A stretch of 64,000 bases of DNA from Bacteroidota bacterium (GTDB taxonomy: Bacteria; Bacteroidota; Bacteroidia; Flavobacteriales; Weeksellaceae). Under the pieces are notes generated by a model. That model made no database searches. It worked only from the letters and a program-made list of their open reading frames with translations, and was not told where the DNA came from. Position numbers and translations under genes: made by a program. This document shows, in pieces, positions 8,201 through 17,650 of the stretch. Location of the stretch: NCBI GenBank assembly GCA_018902795.1, contig JAHIQD010000002.1:186001-250000 (forward strand), read 5' to 3'. Position 1 is the stretch's first letter. Every line of letters begins with the position of its first letter.

Positions 8201-10205
8201 CAACTCCACTTTGTGCGACAGTAATTTTGACGGAAACAGTGATCCCATTAATTTTAACAATATTACGCCGGTTATTGTACAGAACTTCGCTGCAAATCCG
8301 GGTTTGTTCACGGTAAGATATTATTTAAATAAAAGTGACCGCGATGCCGGAAACAACAATACCATTCCGAATCTCACGAACTGGACTTTTTCTGCGGACA
8401 CCACAGTTTATGTGAGAGTGGAATCACAGTATTGCTCTTATGTTCCGGACGTTTCCCACGAAATTCATTTCAAACTGGGAACTTCACTTCCAACGATTTC
8501 ATCAACAGCTCTCATTATGGTTTGTGATAATGACCTGAATGGAACAGAGACGATTTCTTTAGTAACATATAGAAATTTATTCACCGCAGACGCAACTGCT
8601 TCCGTACGGTATTTTGCAACATTAGCAGATGCGCAAAATAATACTCCAAACATTAATGTTTCCCAAGTAATTACTGGAAATATAACATTCTATTATCGCT
8701 TTTCGAAAGCCGGTTTCTGCGATGTGATAAGACCATTAAATATTATATTTAAAGCAGCCACACCAACCGCACTGCTTGATTCGTACACCGTGTGTCAGGG
8801 AAGTGCAGTGACCCTTACAGCAGAAGCTTCTTACTCTTCATGGCTTTGGAAAAAAGGAACCACAACAGTTTCTACATCACAGACGGCCACTTTGAATGCA
8901 GGAGTTTATACCGTTTCTTTTACAAATGCTTTCGGTTGTACTTTCACCAAAAACATCACAGTAGTCGATTCACCGAAACCGGCCTGGAACATCGCAGCCT
9001 ACAACGCAATCCATTGTGATGATGATTTTGACGGAAGTATTAAGATTGATTTTTCAGCAGTTACACCGGTAATTTTACCAAATCATAACCTGTTCACCGT
9101 TGAATATTTTGCAGATCCGACTTATACAACACCATTGCCTTCCAACTGGACATATTCTGTAAACACAACAGTGTATGTAAGAGCAACTTCAACAGTTTGC
9201 CCGACAGAATACAGACAGATTGATTTCAAACTGGGGACTTCGCTCCCACTTACCTCATCTACAGTGAGCACAACAGTTTGTGATAATGACATAAGCGGTT
9301 CGGAAAACATTAGTCTTACAGATTTTAATTCCCTATTCACTTCATCGACGGGTGTTTCAGTAAAATATTTTGACACCTTAATTAAAGCCCAAAACAACAT
9401 TGCCGGGGAGGATACCACCGTTGCGCAAACCGTCAGTGGAAATAAAACCTATTATTTAAGATTCAAAAAAAATGGTTTCTGCGATGCCATCGGAACTTTA
9501 AATATCGTTTTCAAGCAGCCGAAAAAATCATTGGTTTTAATTGGTCAGCCTATATGTCCGGGAGCAGAACTAACTTTGGATGCAGGCCCGGGATTTGACG
9601 GATACCTATGGAGTACCGGCGAAACCACCTCATCAATCAGCGCTCCGGTAGGTGAATATTGGGTTGACCTATCTTTTAACGATTGTGTTTACAGACAGGA
9701 GGTCAGCGTAACCGCGGTTTCACTTCCCCAAATAGTGAGTGTAGAAATTCAGGGAAGCACGGTTACGGTATCAGTTACAGGTGGAAACCCGCCTTACCAA
9801 TATGCTCTGGATAGCGGGAATTATCAATCCTCCAATATATTTACGAATGTGCCGGGTGGCGACCATACCATATATGTCATTTCTGCAGACAATTGCACAC
9901 CGGTTTCGGCAGACATCAATGTCATTCAACTCTATAATGCCATCACCCCTAATGGCGACGGTTTTAATGATGTGCTGAATTATTCAGGTTTACTGAAGAA
10001 AAACGAACCGTTTATGCAGATTTTCGATCGTTACGGAAAAATAGTTTTCACCGGCGACACCAACAATCGCTTCACATGGGACGGAAAATCTTCCGGAAAA
10101 ACACTGGAAACAGGCAGTTACTGGTATGTCATGCACTGGAAAGAACCCGGATTTGAAACCATCAGCAAATATACTGGATGGGTCTTAGTGAAAAACAGAG
10201 AATAA
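5250..10205 (+). CDS. Giant T9SS type B surface protein with IgGFc-binding-like N-terminus
   Basis: A 1651-residue secreted protein. A signal peptide (1-18, ending SYA) precedes QLDREHWFAPMVDR. Residues ~20-470 resemble the IgGFc-binding-protein N-terminal domain found in many bacterial surface proteins. Residues ~560-635 look like a cadherin/Ig-like domain (TKGTVTIAPDGKFTY). Residues ~828-1565 hold three copies of a module that starts at VCD(N/I)ND (828, 1092, 1344), has a CQG...LWS middle and a YRQxV end. Residues ~1565-1651 are a gliding-motility-associated C-terminal sorting domain (AITPNGDGFNDVLNY ... GSYWYVMHW). By family knowledge it should cross the outer membrane by T9SS and stay on the surface. 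Adhesion is an inference. A paralog follows directly. Confidence 0.88.
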   Translation: MKKLLFFLFAFISFTSYAQLDREHWFAPMVDRANTGNSVQRIYMSTNETVPFKVDVYNNNIVIGTVTISKNNPRYYEFTQRDLIIVSGGTANSNTFRPVNKGVYLKGEKPFYSSLRFSISQHGELLTSKGTAGIGTQFRAVMAPITANNGILNFMTSVMATEDNTTVTVSDFSPGLRFSDGIPRTQINFILNKGQSYIIDGSGTYTQNFTGFIGAKIVSDKPISITNGNFNGQYATTATNSSDILMDQGVPIDRLGQEFVLMKGNGTTTSGMERAIVVATEDNTDIYINGGTVAVATINAGQNYLTDNSAYVDQGFNHYNMRIQTSKNAYVYQLLAGDAGSSMVATGGFNYIPPLSCYLPIKIDEIGLIDENRVYINNLGGFRDNIPTKLNIITERGATVDVKRNGTSMMLSALNGPFNVAGNNNWVTYSIPGIYGNIAVNSTRAVTAGISAGDDAVGYGGYFAGFSFIPAIIKSEGDCLPGVKLEVTEGFSNYLWVMKVGAAYVPAPGINNTNKYEPTQAGIYAVQIQQGSCPQIQTQDFKFYNCTTYTNYNYNSCGTETITPAFALSSQPVDPATVKIVTPPTKGTVTIAPDGKFTYKVNPGASGTDTFKMSFCGIGAIPDCETVQITVIMIEKSDNVILQECSTNGIATYNLSLAAVSPDTDITKTYFKTQNGAANDIAADQITGFTGYTSADGFIYVRIKNSLGCIAVAKVELKSKLAPEVKENLYIKTHCDEDIDGKIDGIYKVDLTTISPIILVQASNFVVKYYSDAALANNITGIYSFTGNTSIWIKVEAPNGCSSVIKEIQLKTGAKATLTTAAATEKVCDINNDNTETINLASYLTLFTTASGTSVTYYNTAADAQNNQNAIGGNPTITGDRTFYYRINVPGFCANIGILNILFKQGTPSTLLQASVKVCQGNRASLDVGTGYSGITWSTGATTQTVSLGAGNYWVDLTNALGCVYRQNVTVVDSPKPQLNIAAYNSTLCDSNFDGNSDPINFNNITPVIVQNFAANPGLFTVRYYLNKSDRDAGNNNTIPNLTNWTFSADTTVYVRVESQYCSYVPDVSHEIHFKLGTSLPTISSTALIMVCDNDLNGTETISLVTYRNLFTADATASVRYFATLADAQNNTPNINVSQVITGNITFYYRFSKAGFCDVIRPLNIIFKAATPTALLDSYTVCQGSAVTLTAEASYSSWLWKKGTTTVSTSQTATLNAGVYTVSFTNAFGCTFTKNITVVDSPKPAWNIAAYNAIHCDDDFDGSIKIDFSAVTPVILPNHNLFTVEYFADPTYTTPLPSNWTYSVNTTVYVRATSTVCPTEYRQIDFKLGTSLPLTSSTVSTTVCDNDISGSENISLTDFNSLFTSSTGVSVKYFDTLIKAQNNIAGEDTTVAQTVSGNKTYYLRFKKNGFCDAIGTLNIVFKQPKKSLVLIGQPICPGAELTLDAGPGFDGYLWSTGETTSSISAPVGEYWVDLSFNDCVYRQEVSVTAVSLPQIVSVEIQGSTVTVSVTGGNPPYQYALDSGNYQSSNIFTNVPGGDHTIYVISADNCTPVSADINVIQLYNAITPNGDGFNDVLNYSGLLKKNEPFMQIFDRYGKIVFTGDTNNRFTWDGKSSGKTLETGSYWYVMHWKEPGFETISKYTGWVLVKNRE
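7731..9720 (+). repeat. Three intragenic module repeats (~250 codons each)
   Basis: In-frame modules begin near 7731, 8523 and 9279, a spacing of 792 and 756 bp. Each opens with Val-Cys-Asp plus an acidic Asn-rich turn, then a segment with FYYR and GFC, then a CQG...W(S/K)xG unit and an aromatic-Cys end. They are diverged at the DNA level. The neighbouring paralog carries one equivalent module. Confidence 0.75.
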
Positions 10206-10224
10206 TTATTAAAAACCATTCATA

Positions 10225-10263
10225 AAAAAAGCCTGGATTCAAATCGAATTCAGGCTTTTTTAT
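10225..10263 (+). terminator. Terminator after the first giant gene
   Basis: The GCCTGGATTC / GAATTCAGGC stem (one G-T pair) has a 5-nt loop and A-rich and T-rich flanks, ending in six or more T residues. Confidence 0.88.
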
Positions 10264-10345
10264 CATTAAAATAAATTGCCGTAGGCTGATAATAGCAATA
10301 TAATTATTCAGCGAACTATATTTCCATGAATTATCAATAATAAGT

Positions 10346-10353
10346 TAAATTTG
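10346..10353 (+). promoter_or_regulatory. Putative -7 element for the second giant T9SS protein
   Basis: TAAATTTG matches TAnnTTTG, 21 bp before the ATG. That is the same distance as upstream of the paralogous gene. Confidence 0.55.
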
Positions 10354-10374
10354 TGAGGGCATCAATTTATTATT

Positions 10375-13300
10375 ATGAAAAAATCCTTACTCATTTTATT
10401 ATTATTTGTTTCCATATTTTCCTCCGCTCAGCTCGATCGGGAACATTGGTTTGGGCCAATGGTGGATCGCGTGAACAGCTTTGGCTCAGTGAACTCAGAC
10501 TCCCAGTCGATTTACATGTCAACCGGTGAAACCACTCCGTTCAAAGTAGAGGTGTATTTTAATAATGCAGTAGTGGCAACTTTTACGCTTAGTAAAAATA
10601 ATCCGCAAAAATATACGGTTTCAACAGCCGACAGGGAAAGAATTATTATTAACCCCGGATGGTTGTCAGATCCGGCAGCCGGACTGTTTCAACCTGTCAC
10701 CATGGGATTTTACCTGAAAGGGGAAAAACCGTTTTTTGCAAGTATGAGATTTTCGATATTCAATCATGCAGAAATTATAACCTCAAAAGGAACGGCTGCT
10801 TTAGGGACAGAATTCCGGGTCGCAACGGCTCCGCTTGCCTTTGCAACAGGAACGTTAAACTTTATGAATAGTGTAATGGCAACAGAAAACAATACCACGG
10901 TTACGGTTTCTGAGTTTCAGCCCGATGTGATTTTTACGGATGAAATTCCGAGAACCCAAATTACTTTCGTACTAAACAAAGGCCAATCTTACATCATTGA
11001 AGGCTCTGACAGCTATTATGAAAATCAAACCGGCTACATTGGAGCAAAAATTATTGCTGACAAACCCGTAGTTGTAACCAATGGAAATTTTAACGGACAA
11101 TATGCGCAAAATATTGGTTCATCCGACATATTAATGGATCAGGCAGTACCGATAAATAAATTGGGGAAAACTTTTGTGCTCGTAAAAGGTAACGGGGAGA
11201 ACAGTTACACCGCATCCGGAAATTTGACAACAATGGAGAAAGCGATTATCGTAGCGGTAAAAAACAACACTAAAATCTACCTTAACGGAGATCCGGTCCC
11301 CACAGCAACACTCCAGGAGGGAGAGTTTTTTACAACCCCTCCAAACAGCTATGTTGACCAGGGATCAGGGCATTTTAACATGTACATCAGTTCTTCCGAA
11401 GACATATACGTTTATCAACTTTTAGCAGGATCGGTTGGTCATGTCTCTAATCCCAACGGCGAAGCAACCGGTGGTTTCAATTATATTCCGCCATTAAGCT
11501 GTTATCTTCCACGAAAAATTGACGAAATCGGATTAATTGATGAAAATTTTTTTAAGTCTAATTCTAACTTAAATGGGATTTTAAATATACCCACCAAATT
11601 AAATGTAATCACAGAAAAAGGCGCAATAATCGACATCAAAAGAAACGGCGTCTCCCTTCCAATTAACAATGTTAATGGACCTTATAATGTTTCCGGTAAC
11701 AGCGATTGGCAAACCTATTCATTTCCTAATATTTCGGGAAATATTTCAGTTGTTTCCTCAAAAGCAGTTACCGCCGGTATTTCTGCCGGGGATGATGCTG
11801 TAGGATACGGAGGCTTTTTTGCTGGATTCTCTGCCACTCCTTTAATTACAAAAGTGGAAGGCGAATGTCTTCCGGACGATGTGAAACTTGCTGTGACAGA
11901 AGGGTTCAGCAACTACCAATGGTTACAAAAAGTCGGCAACACGTATATTAATGCACCTGTTAGTCCAAAAAACCCTTCCAATACCGATTATTTTTATTAT
12001 CCTTCTCAGGCAGGAATTTATGCAGCGAAAATTCAGCAGGGTTCCTGTGCGGAAATTCAGACGGAGGATTTCAAATTTTTTAACTGTACGAATTATACCA
12101 ATTACAATTACACCATCTGCTCTGATCTAAAGATCAGCCCAAAATTTGCATTAAGCACCCAAACAGTAAATCCTTCCAGCGTTAGCGTTACCATCCCTCC
12201 AACAAAAGGAACCGTAACCATAGCGGCAGACGGAAGCATAAACTACTCGGCCTTTAAAAACGCATCCGGAACTGATACTTTCAGGTTTGCTTTTTGCGGT
12301 GTTGGCGCCATACCGGATTGCGAAGTAATTCAGGCAACCATTCAGCTTAATCAGGTCATCAGTCATGATGTGGTGTTGAAGAAATGCAGCCTGACAAATA
12401 ATGCCATATTTAACTTAACGGAAGCCATTGTAACACCGGATACAGCGGCTCAAAAAAAATACTATTCAGATTCCGCGTTAAAAAATCTTATCCCAAATAA
12501 TCTGCTTGCCAATTATCCAGCTGCCAATGGTGATTTGGTATATGTACATCTTAAAAACATTTTCGGTTGTGAAGCTACTGCGGTTATTACTTTAGAAACA
12601 AATCTGCCACCGGCTGTTAATGAAAATCTTTATACAAAAACCCATTGTGATGAAGACATTGATGGGATTATCGACGGGAAATACAAAGTAGATTTAAATT
12701 CAATAACACCCATCGTTGTACCCAACAGTTCAGGGCTTACCGTTCGCTATTATGAAAATGAAGCTAAAGCTAATATTGGGGGTGCCGATCATATAACAGG
12801 TATTTATACTTTTGCCGCCGGTAATACTGAAGTATGGATAAGAGTTGACGCGCCTAATGTCTGTCCACCTGCGATTAGAAAAATAGTATTGAATATTGGC
12901 ACCAAATTAACCATTAATAATACAGTTTCAGATTTTGCCTGTGATAACGATTTAGACAATAAAATCAATATCAATTTAGCCTCCTATATTTCATTATTTA
13001 CGGCCGGTTCTAATATAACGGCTAAATATTTCGATGATCTTACAAAAGCTCAAAACAACTTTGCCGGCGAAAACATTCCTGTCGACCAAATTATTAATGG
13101 CAACAGGATTTTTTATTACCGGTTAAAAAAACAAGGATTCTGCGAAGTAATCGGAACTTTAAACTTAACCTTAAGACAGCCAAAAAAATCAGCCGATCTT
13201 GTAAATAAAGAAATTTGCGCCGGTACAAAAACCAGTCTTGATGCAGGTTCTGGGTTTGACGGATACCTTTGGAGTACGGGCGAAACTACCCGGATGATAC

Positions 13301-13869
13301 ACAACGTTCCTATTGATGATTATTGGGTAGATTTATATTTCAATGATTGTGTCTACAGACAGAATGTTTCTGTAACGCCGGTTGCGCTTCCGGAAATTGT
13401 GAGCATCGATATTCAGGGAGCTACTGTTTCCATAAATCTTTCCGGTGGAAACCCGCCTTACCAGTATGCCATAGATAACCTCAACTATCAGTCATCCAAT
13501 GTGTTTTTGAATGTTCCGGGAGGAGATCATACAATTTACGTTATTTCGGCCGACAACTGTATTCCGGTTTCTGCTGACATCAACGTGATCCAACTCTATA
13601 ATGCAATCACCCCTAATGGCGACGGTTTTAATGATGTGCTGAATTATTCAGGGTTACTGAAGAAAAACGAACCGTTTATGCAGATTTTCGACCGTTACGG
13701 AAAAACTGTATTCACAGGAGACACCAACAACCGTTTTACGTGGGACGGAAAATCCTCAGGAAAAACACTGAAAACAGGCAGTTACTGGTACGTGATGCAC
13801 TGGAAGGAACCCGGATTTGAAACCGTTACCCAATACACGGGTTGGGTTTTAATTAAAAACAGAGAATAA
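10375..13869 (+). CDS. Second giant T9SS type B surface protein, shorter paralog
   Basis: An 1164-residue paralog of the preceding gene with the same plan: signal peptide ending FSSA, QLDREHWFGPMVDR, an IgGFc-binding-like region to ~residue 490, an Ig/cadherin-like domain (~600-660), one copy of the VCDND-type module (~860-1080) and a type B sorting domain at the C-terminus. The length difference of 487 residues equals about two modules, so gain or loss of modules explains the size. The C-terminal ~90 residues are almost identical to the paralog, and so is the DNA encoding their first part. It has its own promoter-like element and terminator, so expression can be independent. Surface display is predicted; the ligand is unknown. 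Confidence 0.88.
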   Translation: MKKSLLILLLFVSIFSSAQLDREHWFGPMVDRVNSFGSVNSDSQSIYMSTGETTPFKVEVYFNNAVVATFTLSKNNPQKYTVSTADRERIIINPGWLSDPAAGLFQPVTMGFYLKGEKPFFASMRFSIFNHAEIITSKGTAALGTEFRVATAPLAFATGTLNFMNSVMATENNTTVTVSEFQPDVIFTDEIPRTQITFVLNKGQSYIIEGSDSYYENQTGYIGAKIIADKPVVVTNGNFNGQYAQNIGSSDILMDQAVPINKLGKTFVLVKGNGENSYTASGNLTTMEKAIIVAVKNNTKIYLNGDPVPTATLQEGEFFTTPPNSYVDQGSGHFNMYISSSEDIYVYQLLAGSVGHVSNPNGEATGGFNYIPPLSCYLPRKIDEIGLIDENFFKSNSNLNGILNIPTKLNVITEKGAIIDIKRNGVSLPINNVNGPYNVSGNSDWQTYSFPNISGNISVVSSKAVTAGISAGDDAVGYGGFFAGFSATPLITKVEGECLPDDVKLAVTEGFSNYQWLQKVGNTYINAPVSPKNPSNTDYFYYPSQAGIYAAKIQQGSCAEIQTEDFKFFNCTNYTNYNYTICSDLKISPKFALSTQTVNPSSVSVTIPPTKGTVTIAADGSINYSAFKNASGTDTFRFAFCGVGAIPDCEVIQATIQLNQVISHDVVLKKCSLTNNAIFNLTEAIVTPDTAAQKKYYSDSALKNLIPNNLLANYPAANGDLVYVHLKNIFGCEATAVITLETNLPPAVNENLYTKTHCDEDIDGIIDGKYKVDLNSITPIVVPNSSGLTVRYYENEAKANIGGADHITGIYTFAAGNTEVWIRVDAPNVCPPAIRKIVLNIGTKLTINNTVSDFACDNDLDNKININLASYISLFTAGSNITAKYFDDLTKAQNNFAGENIPVDQIINGNRIFYYRLKKQGFCEVIGTLNLTLRQPKKSADLVNKEICAGTKTSLDAGSGFDGYLWSTGETTRMIHNVPIDDYWVDLYFNDCVYRQNVSVTPVALPEIVSIDIQGATVSINLSGGNPPYQYAIDNLNYQSSNVFLNVPGGDHTIYVISADNCIPVSADINVIQLYNAITPNGDGFNDVLNYSGLLKKNEPFMQIFDRYGKTVFTGDTNNRFTWDGKSSGKTLKTGSYWYVMHWKEPGFETVTQYTGWVLIKNRE

Positions 13870-13890
13870 TAAAAAACGACAATCATAAGA

Positions 13891-13919
13891 ATCCGGCTCA
13901 CAACTGAGCCGGATTTTTG
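13891..13919 (+). terminator. Terminator after the second giant gene
   Basis: A perfect 10-bp stem ATCCGGCTCA / TGAGCCGGAT with a CAAC loop, followed by a T run. Confidence 0.9.
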
Positions 13920-13994
13920 ATGTGGATACCCAAAATACCGGTGAACAGATTATGCCTGTTGCCCCTTTAACATTCCCAATCCTTTTATGATATA

Positions 13995-14038
13995 GCATGG
14001 TTATAGTATGGTTATAGTATGGTTACAGTATGAATACA
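13995..14038 (+). repeat. Four tandem copies of an 11-bp unit
   Basis: Units GCATGGTTATA, GTATGGTTATA, GTATGGTTACA and GTATGAATACA follow one another without gaps. Divergence grows toward the ends. It is noncoding and lies between convergent genes. Confidence 0.85.
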
Positions 14039-14189
14039 CTATGCCTAATTTTACATTGCCTGTACGTTTTCTAAGGCAATAGTTTACTGTAAATGTTTCT
14101 GTATTTTTGTACAGCAATTCAAATTACAGTGTACTCCCAGGTTTTAAAAAAGCCGAATAGAGAGTTCGAAGTTACACTTTAGAAACTGT

Positions 14190-14232
14190 CTCAAAAATAA
14201 AAATCCGCCTCAATTTGGGTATTGAGACGGAT
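14190..14232 (-). terminator. Terminator of the coaE operon
   Basis: A 12-bp stem (ATCCGCCTCAAT / ATTGAGACGGAT, one G-T pair) at 14203-14232 with a 6-nt loop. On the minus strand it is followed by TTTTTATTTTTGAG. Confidence 0.85.
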
Positions 14233-14253
14233 TCTTTACTTTTTATAAAATGA

Positions 14254-14886
14254 TTATTTTTCAGAAACTGCATTTAACTGAACAATCATTTTTTCGGTTG
14301 CAGATTTCAGTTCATCCAATCCTTCATTATTAAAGATGACAAAATCAGCCAGTTTTATTTTGTCTTTTTCCGGCATTTGTCTGTTCATAATGCTTTCAAT
14401 TTCGCGGTAGGTTTTGCCGTCTCTGTCCATCACGCGTTTGATTCTTACATTGTCGTCCGCAGTAACCAAAACCGATCTGTAACAGCTTTCATTCAGTTTT
14501 AATTCGAAAAGCAGTGCTGTTTCTTTAAAGATGAATTCGGTCTGCTGTCTTTCTAGCCAGTTTTCAAAATCAGTTTTAACAGCAGGGTGAATTAATGAAT
14601 TGAGTTTCAGTAATAATTCTTCATTATCAAATACAATTCCGGCAACAAATTTCCTGTCATAAAAACCATTTTCATCATAAGCGTCATTCCCCAGAAGATT
14701 TTTGATATGCTGTTTCAAATCCGCATCATCATTCACGATTTCCTTGGCATGAACATCGGAATAATAAACCGGGAATCCTTCTTCTTCGATGAATTCAGCT
14801 ACGGTGGTTTTTCCTGACCCAATTCCGCCGGTTAAACCGATGATTTTCTTTGCCGGAGTTTCAGAACTCTGTTTCTGTTCTTCCAT
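14254..14886 (-). CDS. coaE: Dephospho-CoA kinase
   Basis: Catalyses the last step of coenzyme A synthesis, ATP-dependent phosphorylation of dephospho-CoA at the ribose 3'-OH, in the cytoplasm. The P-loop [12 protein letters not shown] lies at residues 17-28 of the ~210-residue protein. Further family features are [11 protein letters not shown] (the region that binds dephospho-CoA) and the [17 protein letters not shown] lid segment. I chose the ATG at 14886 because it lies 4 bp after the stop of the upstream hydrolase gene; the frame is open to 14910, but that start would overlap the upstream gene. The spacing suggests transcription together with that hydrolase. Confidence 0.95.
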   Translation of the reverse strand: MEEQKQSSETPAKKIIGLTGGIGSGKTTVAEFIEEEGFPVYYSDVHAKEIVNDDADLKQHIKNLLGNDAYDENGFYDRKFVAGIVFDNEELLLKLNSLIHPAVKTDFENWLERQQTEFIFKETALLFELKLNESCYRSVLVTADDNVRIKRVMDRDGKTYREIESIMNRQMPEKDKIKLADFVIFNNEGLDELKSATEKMIVQLNAVSEK

Positions 14887-14890
14887 TATT

Positions 14891-15757
14891 TTAGTATCCG
14901 AAAACATCATTCATGCTGAAAGTTTCATCAAGACGGACCCCTTTTTCAGTCATTTTCAAACTTGCCAGTTCGTTGTGTGCGTCGTGTTCAAAGAAGAGAA
15001 GGTATTCGTTATCCACGCACTGCTTCAAAAACTTTCCTTTTTCTTCCATTGTCAAAAGGGGACGCGTATCATAACCCATCACATAAACCTGCGGAATATG
15101 GCCGGCTGTAGGGATTAAATCTGCTGCAAAAACGATGGTCTTTTCCTGATAGCGGATTACGGGAAGCATCTGCTTTTCGGTATGTCCGTCTACGAAAATC
15201 ACATCCATCTTCAGATCCGGTGCGAAACCGTAATTTCCGCTGTTCGGGGTTGGTAAAAAGTGGAGTTGACCGCTTTCCTGCATCGGGAGAATATTTTCCT
15301 TTAAGAAGCTGGCTTTCTCACGCGGATTAGGTTCTGTTGCCCATTTCCAGTGTTCTTCATTAGTCCAGAAATGTGCATTTTTAAAAGCCGGTCTGTAGCC
15401 TGTTTTATCATCATTCCATTCAACCGCACCTCCGCAATGATCGAAGTGAAGATGAGTAAGGAAAACATCGGTAATATCTTCACGAACAAAACCGTATTTC
15501 TTCAGGTTTTTATCAAGAGAATCATCGCCCCAAAGTGAATAGTGTCCGAAGAATTTTTCGTCCTGTTTGTTTCCGAGGCCGCAATCGATTAAGATTAATT
15601 TTTTGCCGTCTTCCACTAGAAGGGAGCGTGTCCCCAATTCAATTAAATTTCTTTCATCTGCCGGATTGGTTTTTTCCCAGATGGTCTTCGGGACGACGCC
15701 AAACATGGCACCGCCATCTAACTTAAATTTTCCGCACTGTATAGGATAGAGTTTCAT
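14891..15757 (-). CDS. MBL-fold metallo-hydrolase
   Basis: A 288-residue cytoplasmic protein with no signal peptide. The metallo-beta-lactamase signature HLHFDH is at 102-107. Further metal-ligand positions occur in VDGHTEKQM and near the C-terminus (FFEHDAH), so a dinuclear metal site is likely. Overall it resembles quorum-quenching-lactonase/YtnP-like hydrolases of this superfamily, but nothing fixes the substrate. It sits 4 bp upstream of coaE in the same direction. No good TAnnTTTG element was found in front. Confidence 0.85.
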   Translation of the reverse strand: MKLYPIQCGKFKLDGGAMFGVVPKTIWEKTNPADERNLIELGTRSLLVEDGKKLILIDCGLGNKQDEKFFGHYSLWGDDSLDKNLKKYGFVREDITDVFLTHLHFDHCGGAVEWNDDKTGYRPAFKNAHFWTNEEHWKWATEPNPREKASFLKENILPMQESGQLHFLPTPNSGNYGFAPDLKMDVIFVDGHTEKQMLPVIRYQEKTIVFAADLIPTAGHIPQVYVMGYDTRPLLTMEEKGKFLKQCVDNEYLLFFEHDAHNELASLKMTEKGVRLDETFSMNDVFGY

Positions 15758-15862
15758 ATATTTTATTTTGTGATTTCTAAATTATAAAATTTCAATTTAT
15801 TTTAACACAACGAATATCGACTTTTTATAATTTGTCACTGTTGTTTCTCCGCAACCTTTATT

Positions 15863-16477
15863 TTAAAAATCCCTGCTATTTTTCATTTTCTCAGCAATTT
15901 TTTTTGAATCAGCGTCATTGGATTCCATTAAATTGATGATAATTCTTTCGGCATTTACCTCATCTCTGTTTTGGGAGAGTTTTGAGGCAATATAAATTTC
16001 TGTTGGAATAATATTGATTCCGAAAGCGCCTTTCATCTCTTTTCTCACATATTCATCACCCATGTTTTCCACAAGCATCGGACATTTCTGAGCTTTTTCA
16101 TATTTAAATGTCAGCTTTCTGAGATGTTCATAAAGTTCATCATCCGTCATCAGTTTCACTTTTCCGCGGATTTGCACCGCTTCATAATTCCAGGTTGAAA
16201 CATTTTTATGATCGTACCACGAAGACGAAATATAAGAATGTGCACCCAAAAAATCGCACAGCACTTCGTCACCGTCTTTCAACACTTTAGCCTGAAAATT
16301 GGCTTTTGAAATATGGGTTTCAAGATAAAAACCGTCTTCCGTTTCATTCAGCAAAAACATTGAATGCGTTGCAGCCAGTTTTTCCTGATTGGAGATGAGA
16401 AGCGCAAAACCGTTTTCCCTGATGATTTCTTTCATCAGCTGCAGGTCTTCGCTTTTATAGATTTTTGGAATGTACAT
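15863..16477 (-). CDS. FMN-binding split-barrel protein, PaiB family
   Basis: A 204-residue protein of the PaiB/FMN-binding negative transcriptional regulator family: MYIPKIYKSED start, the core SSSWYDHKNVSTWNYEAVQIRGKV typical of a flavin split barrel, and a C-terminal KGAFGINIIPTEIYIASKLSQNR motif. Length matches the family (~200). In Bacillus, PaiB represses sporulation and protease genes; in Bacteroidetes the role is unknown and a heme/FMN oxidoreductase or binding function is equally possible. It begins 1 bp after the ruvB stop, so it is probably transcribed behind ruvB. Confidence 0.88.
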   Translation of the reverse strand: MYIPKIYKSEDLQLMKEIIRENGFALLISNQEKLAATHSMFLLNETEDGFYLETHISKANFQAKVLKDGDEVLCDFLGAHSYISSSWYDHKNVSTWNYEAVQIRGKVKLMTDDELYEHLRKLTFKYEKAQKCPMLVENMGDEYVRKEMKGAFGINIIPTEIYIASKLSQNRDEVNAERIIINLMESNDADSKKIAEKMKNSRDF

Positions 16478-16478
16478 T

Positions 16479-17501
16479 TTAAAACAGCGTGTCCGGTCGT
16501 TTCGGAATCGAAATATTCAGATGTTTATATGCTTTTTCCGTCACTTCCCTTCCTCGCGGCGTTCTGATGATAAATCCTTCCTGAATAAGAAAAGGTTCAT
16601 ACACTTCTTCCAACGTTTCAGGATTTTCTCCGATCGATGTTGCCAGCGCGGAAATTCCCACCGGTTTCCCACGGAAGTTTTCAATCATCACGCGCATGAT
16701 TTTATTGTCCATATCATCAAGACCGAATTCGTCTACATTCAAAGAATTCAGGGCAAATTTTGTAATACCAATCTCGATTTCACCGTTTCCCTTAATCTCC
16801 GCAAAATCACGGACTCTTCTTAGCAAAGCGTTTGCGATTCTTGGCGTTCCACGGCTTCTTCGGGCAATTTCAAGGGCTGCATCTTCGTAGATTTTCACGC
16901 CCAAAACTCTTGCGCTTCTCTCGATAATCATCCCGAGAAGTTCAATAGTATAATATTCTAATCTTGACTGAATCCCAAATCTCGCGAGCATGGGTTTGGT
17001 CAACATTCCGCTTCTGGTGGTGGCTCCAACTAAGGTAAATGGATTTAATCCAATCTGAACACTTCGGGCATTCGGACCGGATTCCAGCATGATATCGATT
17101 TTATAATCTTCCATCGCGGAATACAGATATTCTTCCACAATGGGCGAAAGCCTGTGAATTTCATCGATAAAAAGAACGTCGTTTTCCTCTAAATTAGTCA
17201 GCAAACCTGCCAAACTTCCGGGTTTATCCAACACAGGACCGGAAGTGATTTTGCAACCGACTCCAAGTTCGTTTGCAATGATATTGGCTAAAGTTGTTTT
17301 TCCCAATCCGGGCGGACCGTGAAGAAGAACATGATCCAGAGCGCCACCACGGTTTTTGGCCGCCGCCACGAAAACTTCCAGATTATCAAGCGTCTTCCGC
17401 TGTCCTGCAAAATCCTGAAAACTCTGGGGCCGGATTTTCTCTTCCTGCATCAATTCATCATCGGAAAAATTATCCTTATCTGGATGTAAAAAATCGGGCA
17501 T
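16479..17501 (-). CDS. ruvB: Holliday junction branch migration ATPase RuvB
   Basis: The 340-residue AAA+ motor of the RuvAB complex, which drives Holliday-junction branch migration in recombination repair. Walker [10 protein letters not shown] is at 62-70 and Walker B DEIH at 113-116; the sensor region [19 protein letters not shown] follows, and the C-terminal winged helix includes [16 protein letters not shown]. Full length for the family. ruvC is in the same window at 37.4 kb and is not adjacent. A TACCTTTG element on the minus strand lies 23 bp before the start. Confidence 0.98.
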   Translation of the reverse strand: MPDFLHPDKDNFSDDELMQEEKIRPQSFQDFAGQRKTLDNLEVFVAAAKNRGGALDHVLLHGPPGLGKTTLANIIANELGVGCKITSGPVLDKPGSLAGLLTNLEENDVLFIDEIHRLSPIVEEYLYSAMEDYKIDIMLESGPNARSVQIGLNPFTLVGATTRSGMLTKPMLARFGIQSRLEYYTIELLGMIIERSARVLGVKIYEDAALEIARRSRGTPRIANALLRRVRDFAEIKGNGEIEIGITKFALNSLNVDEFGLDDMDNKIMRVMIENFRGKPVGISALATSIGENPETLEEVYEPFLIQEGFIIRTPRGREVTEKAYKHLNISIPKRPDTLF

Positions 17502-17524
17502 TTTTATTTTAGTTTGTATCTCTT

Positions 17525-17532
17525 CAAAGGTA
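17525..17532 (-). promoter_or_regulatory. Putative -7 element for ruvB
   Basis: The minus strand reads TACCTTTG, a match to TAnnTTTG, 23 bp upstream of the ruvB start. Confidence 0.5.
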
Positions 17533-17650
17533 AAATTTTTTATTGAATTTTATAACGGACAAAGATGGAGAGAATTTCCCAAATCCGGAAAAACGATGAA
17601 TAGAACGAAAAACTTTGTATGCTTTGCGTTTAAATATTAAATTTACCGTT

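Larger units (their letters stand above)
13870..14253. other. Intergenic stretch between convergent genes
   Basis: A 384-bp gap between the second giant gene (plus) and coaE (minus). It holds a terminator at each end and a short tandem repeat in the middle. I see no ORF, RNA gene or promoter that I can support in the rest. Confidence 0.7.

Noticed and set aside
13995..14038. CRISPR-like array
   Set aside because: The 11-bp units are tandem without spacers and only four in number.
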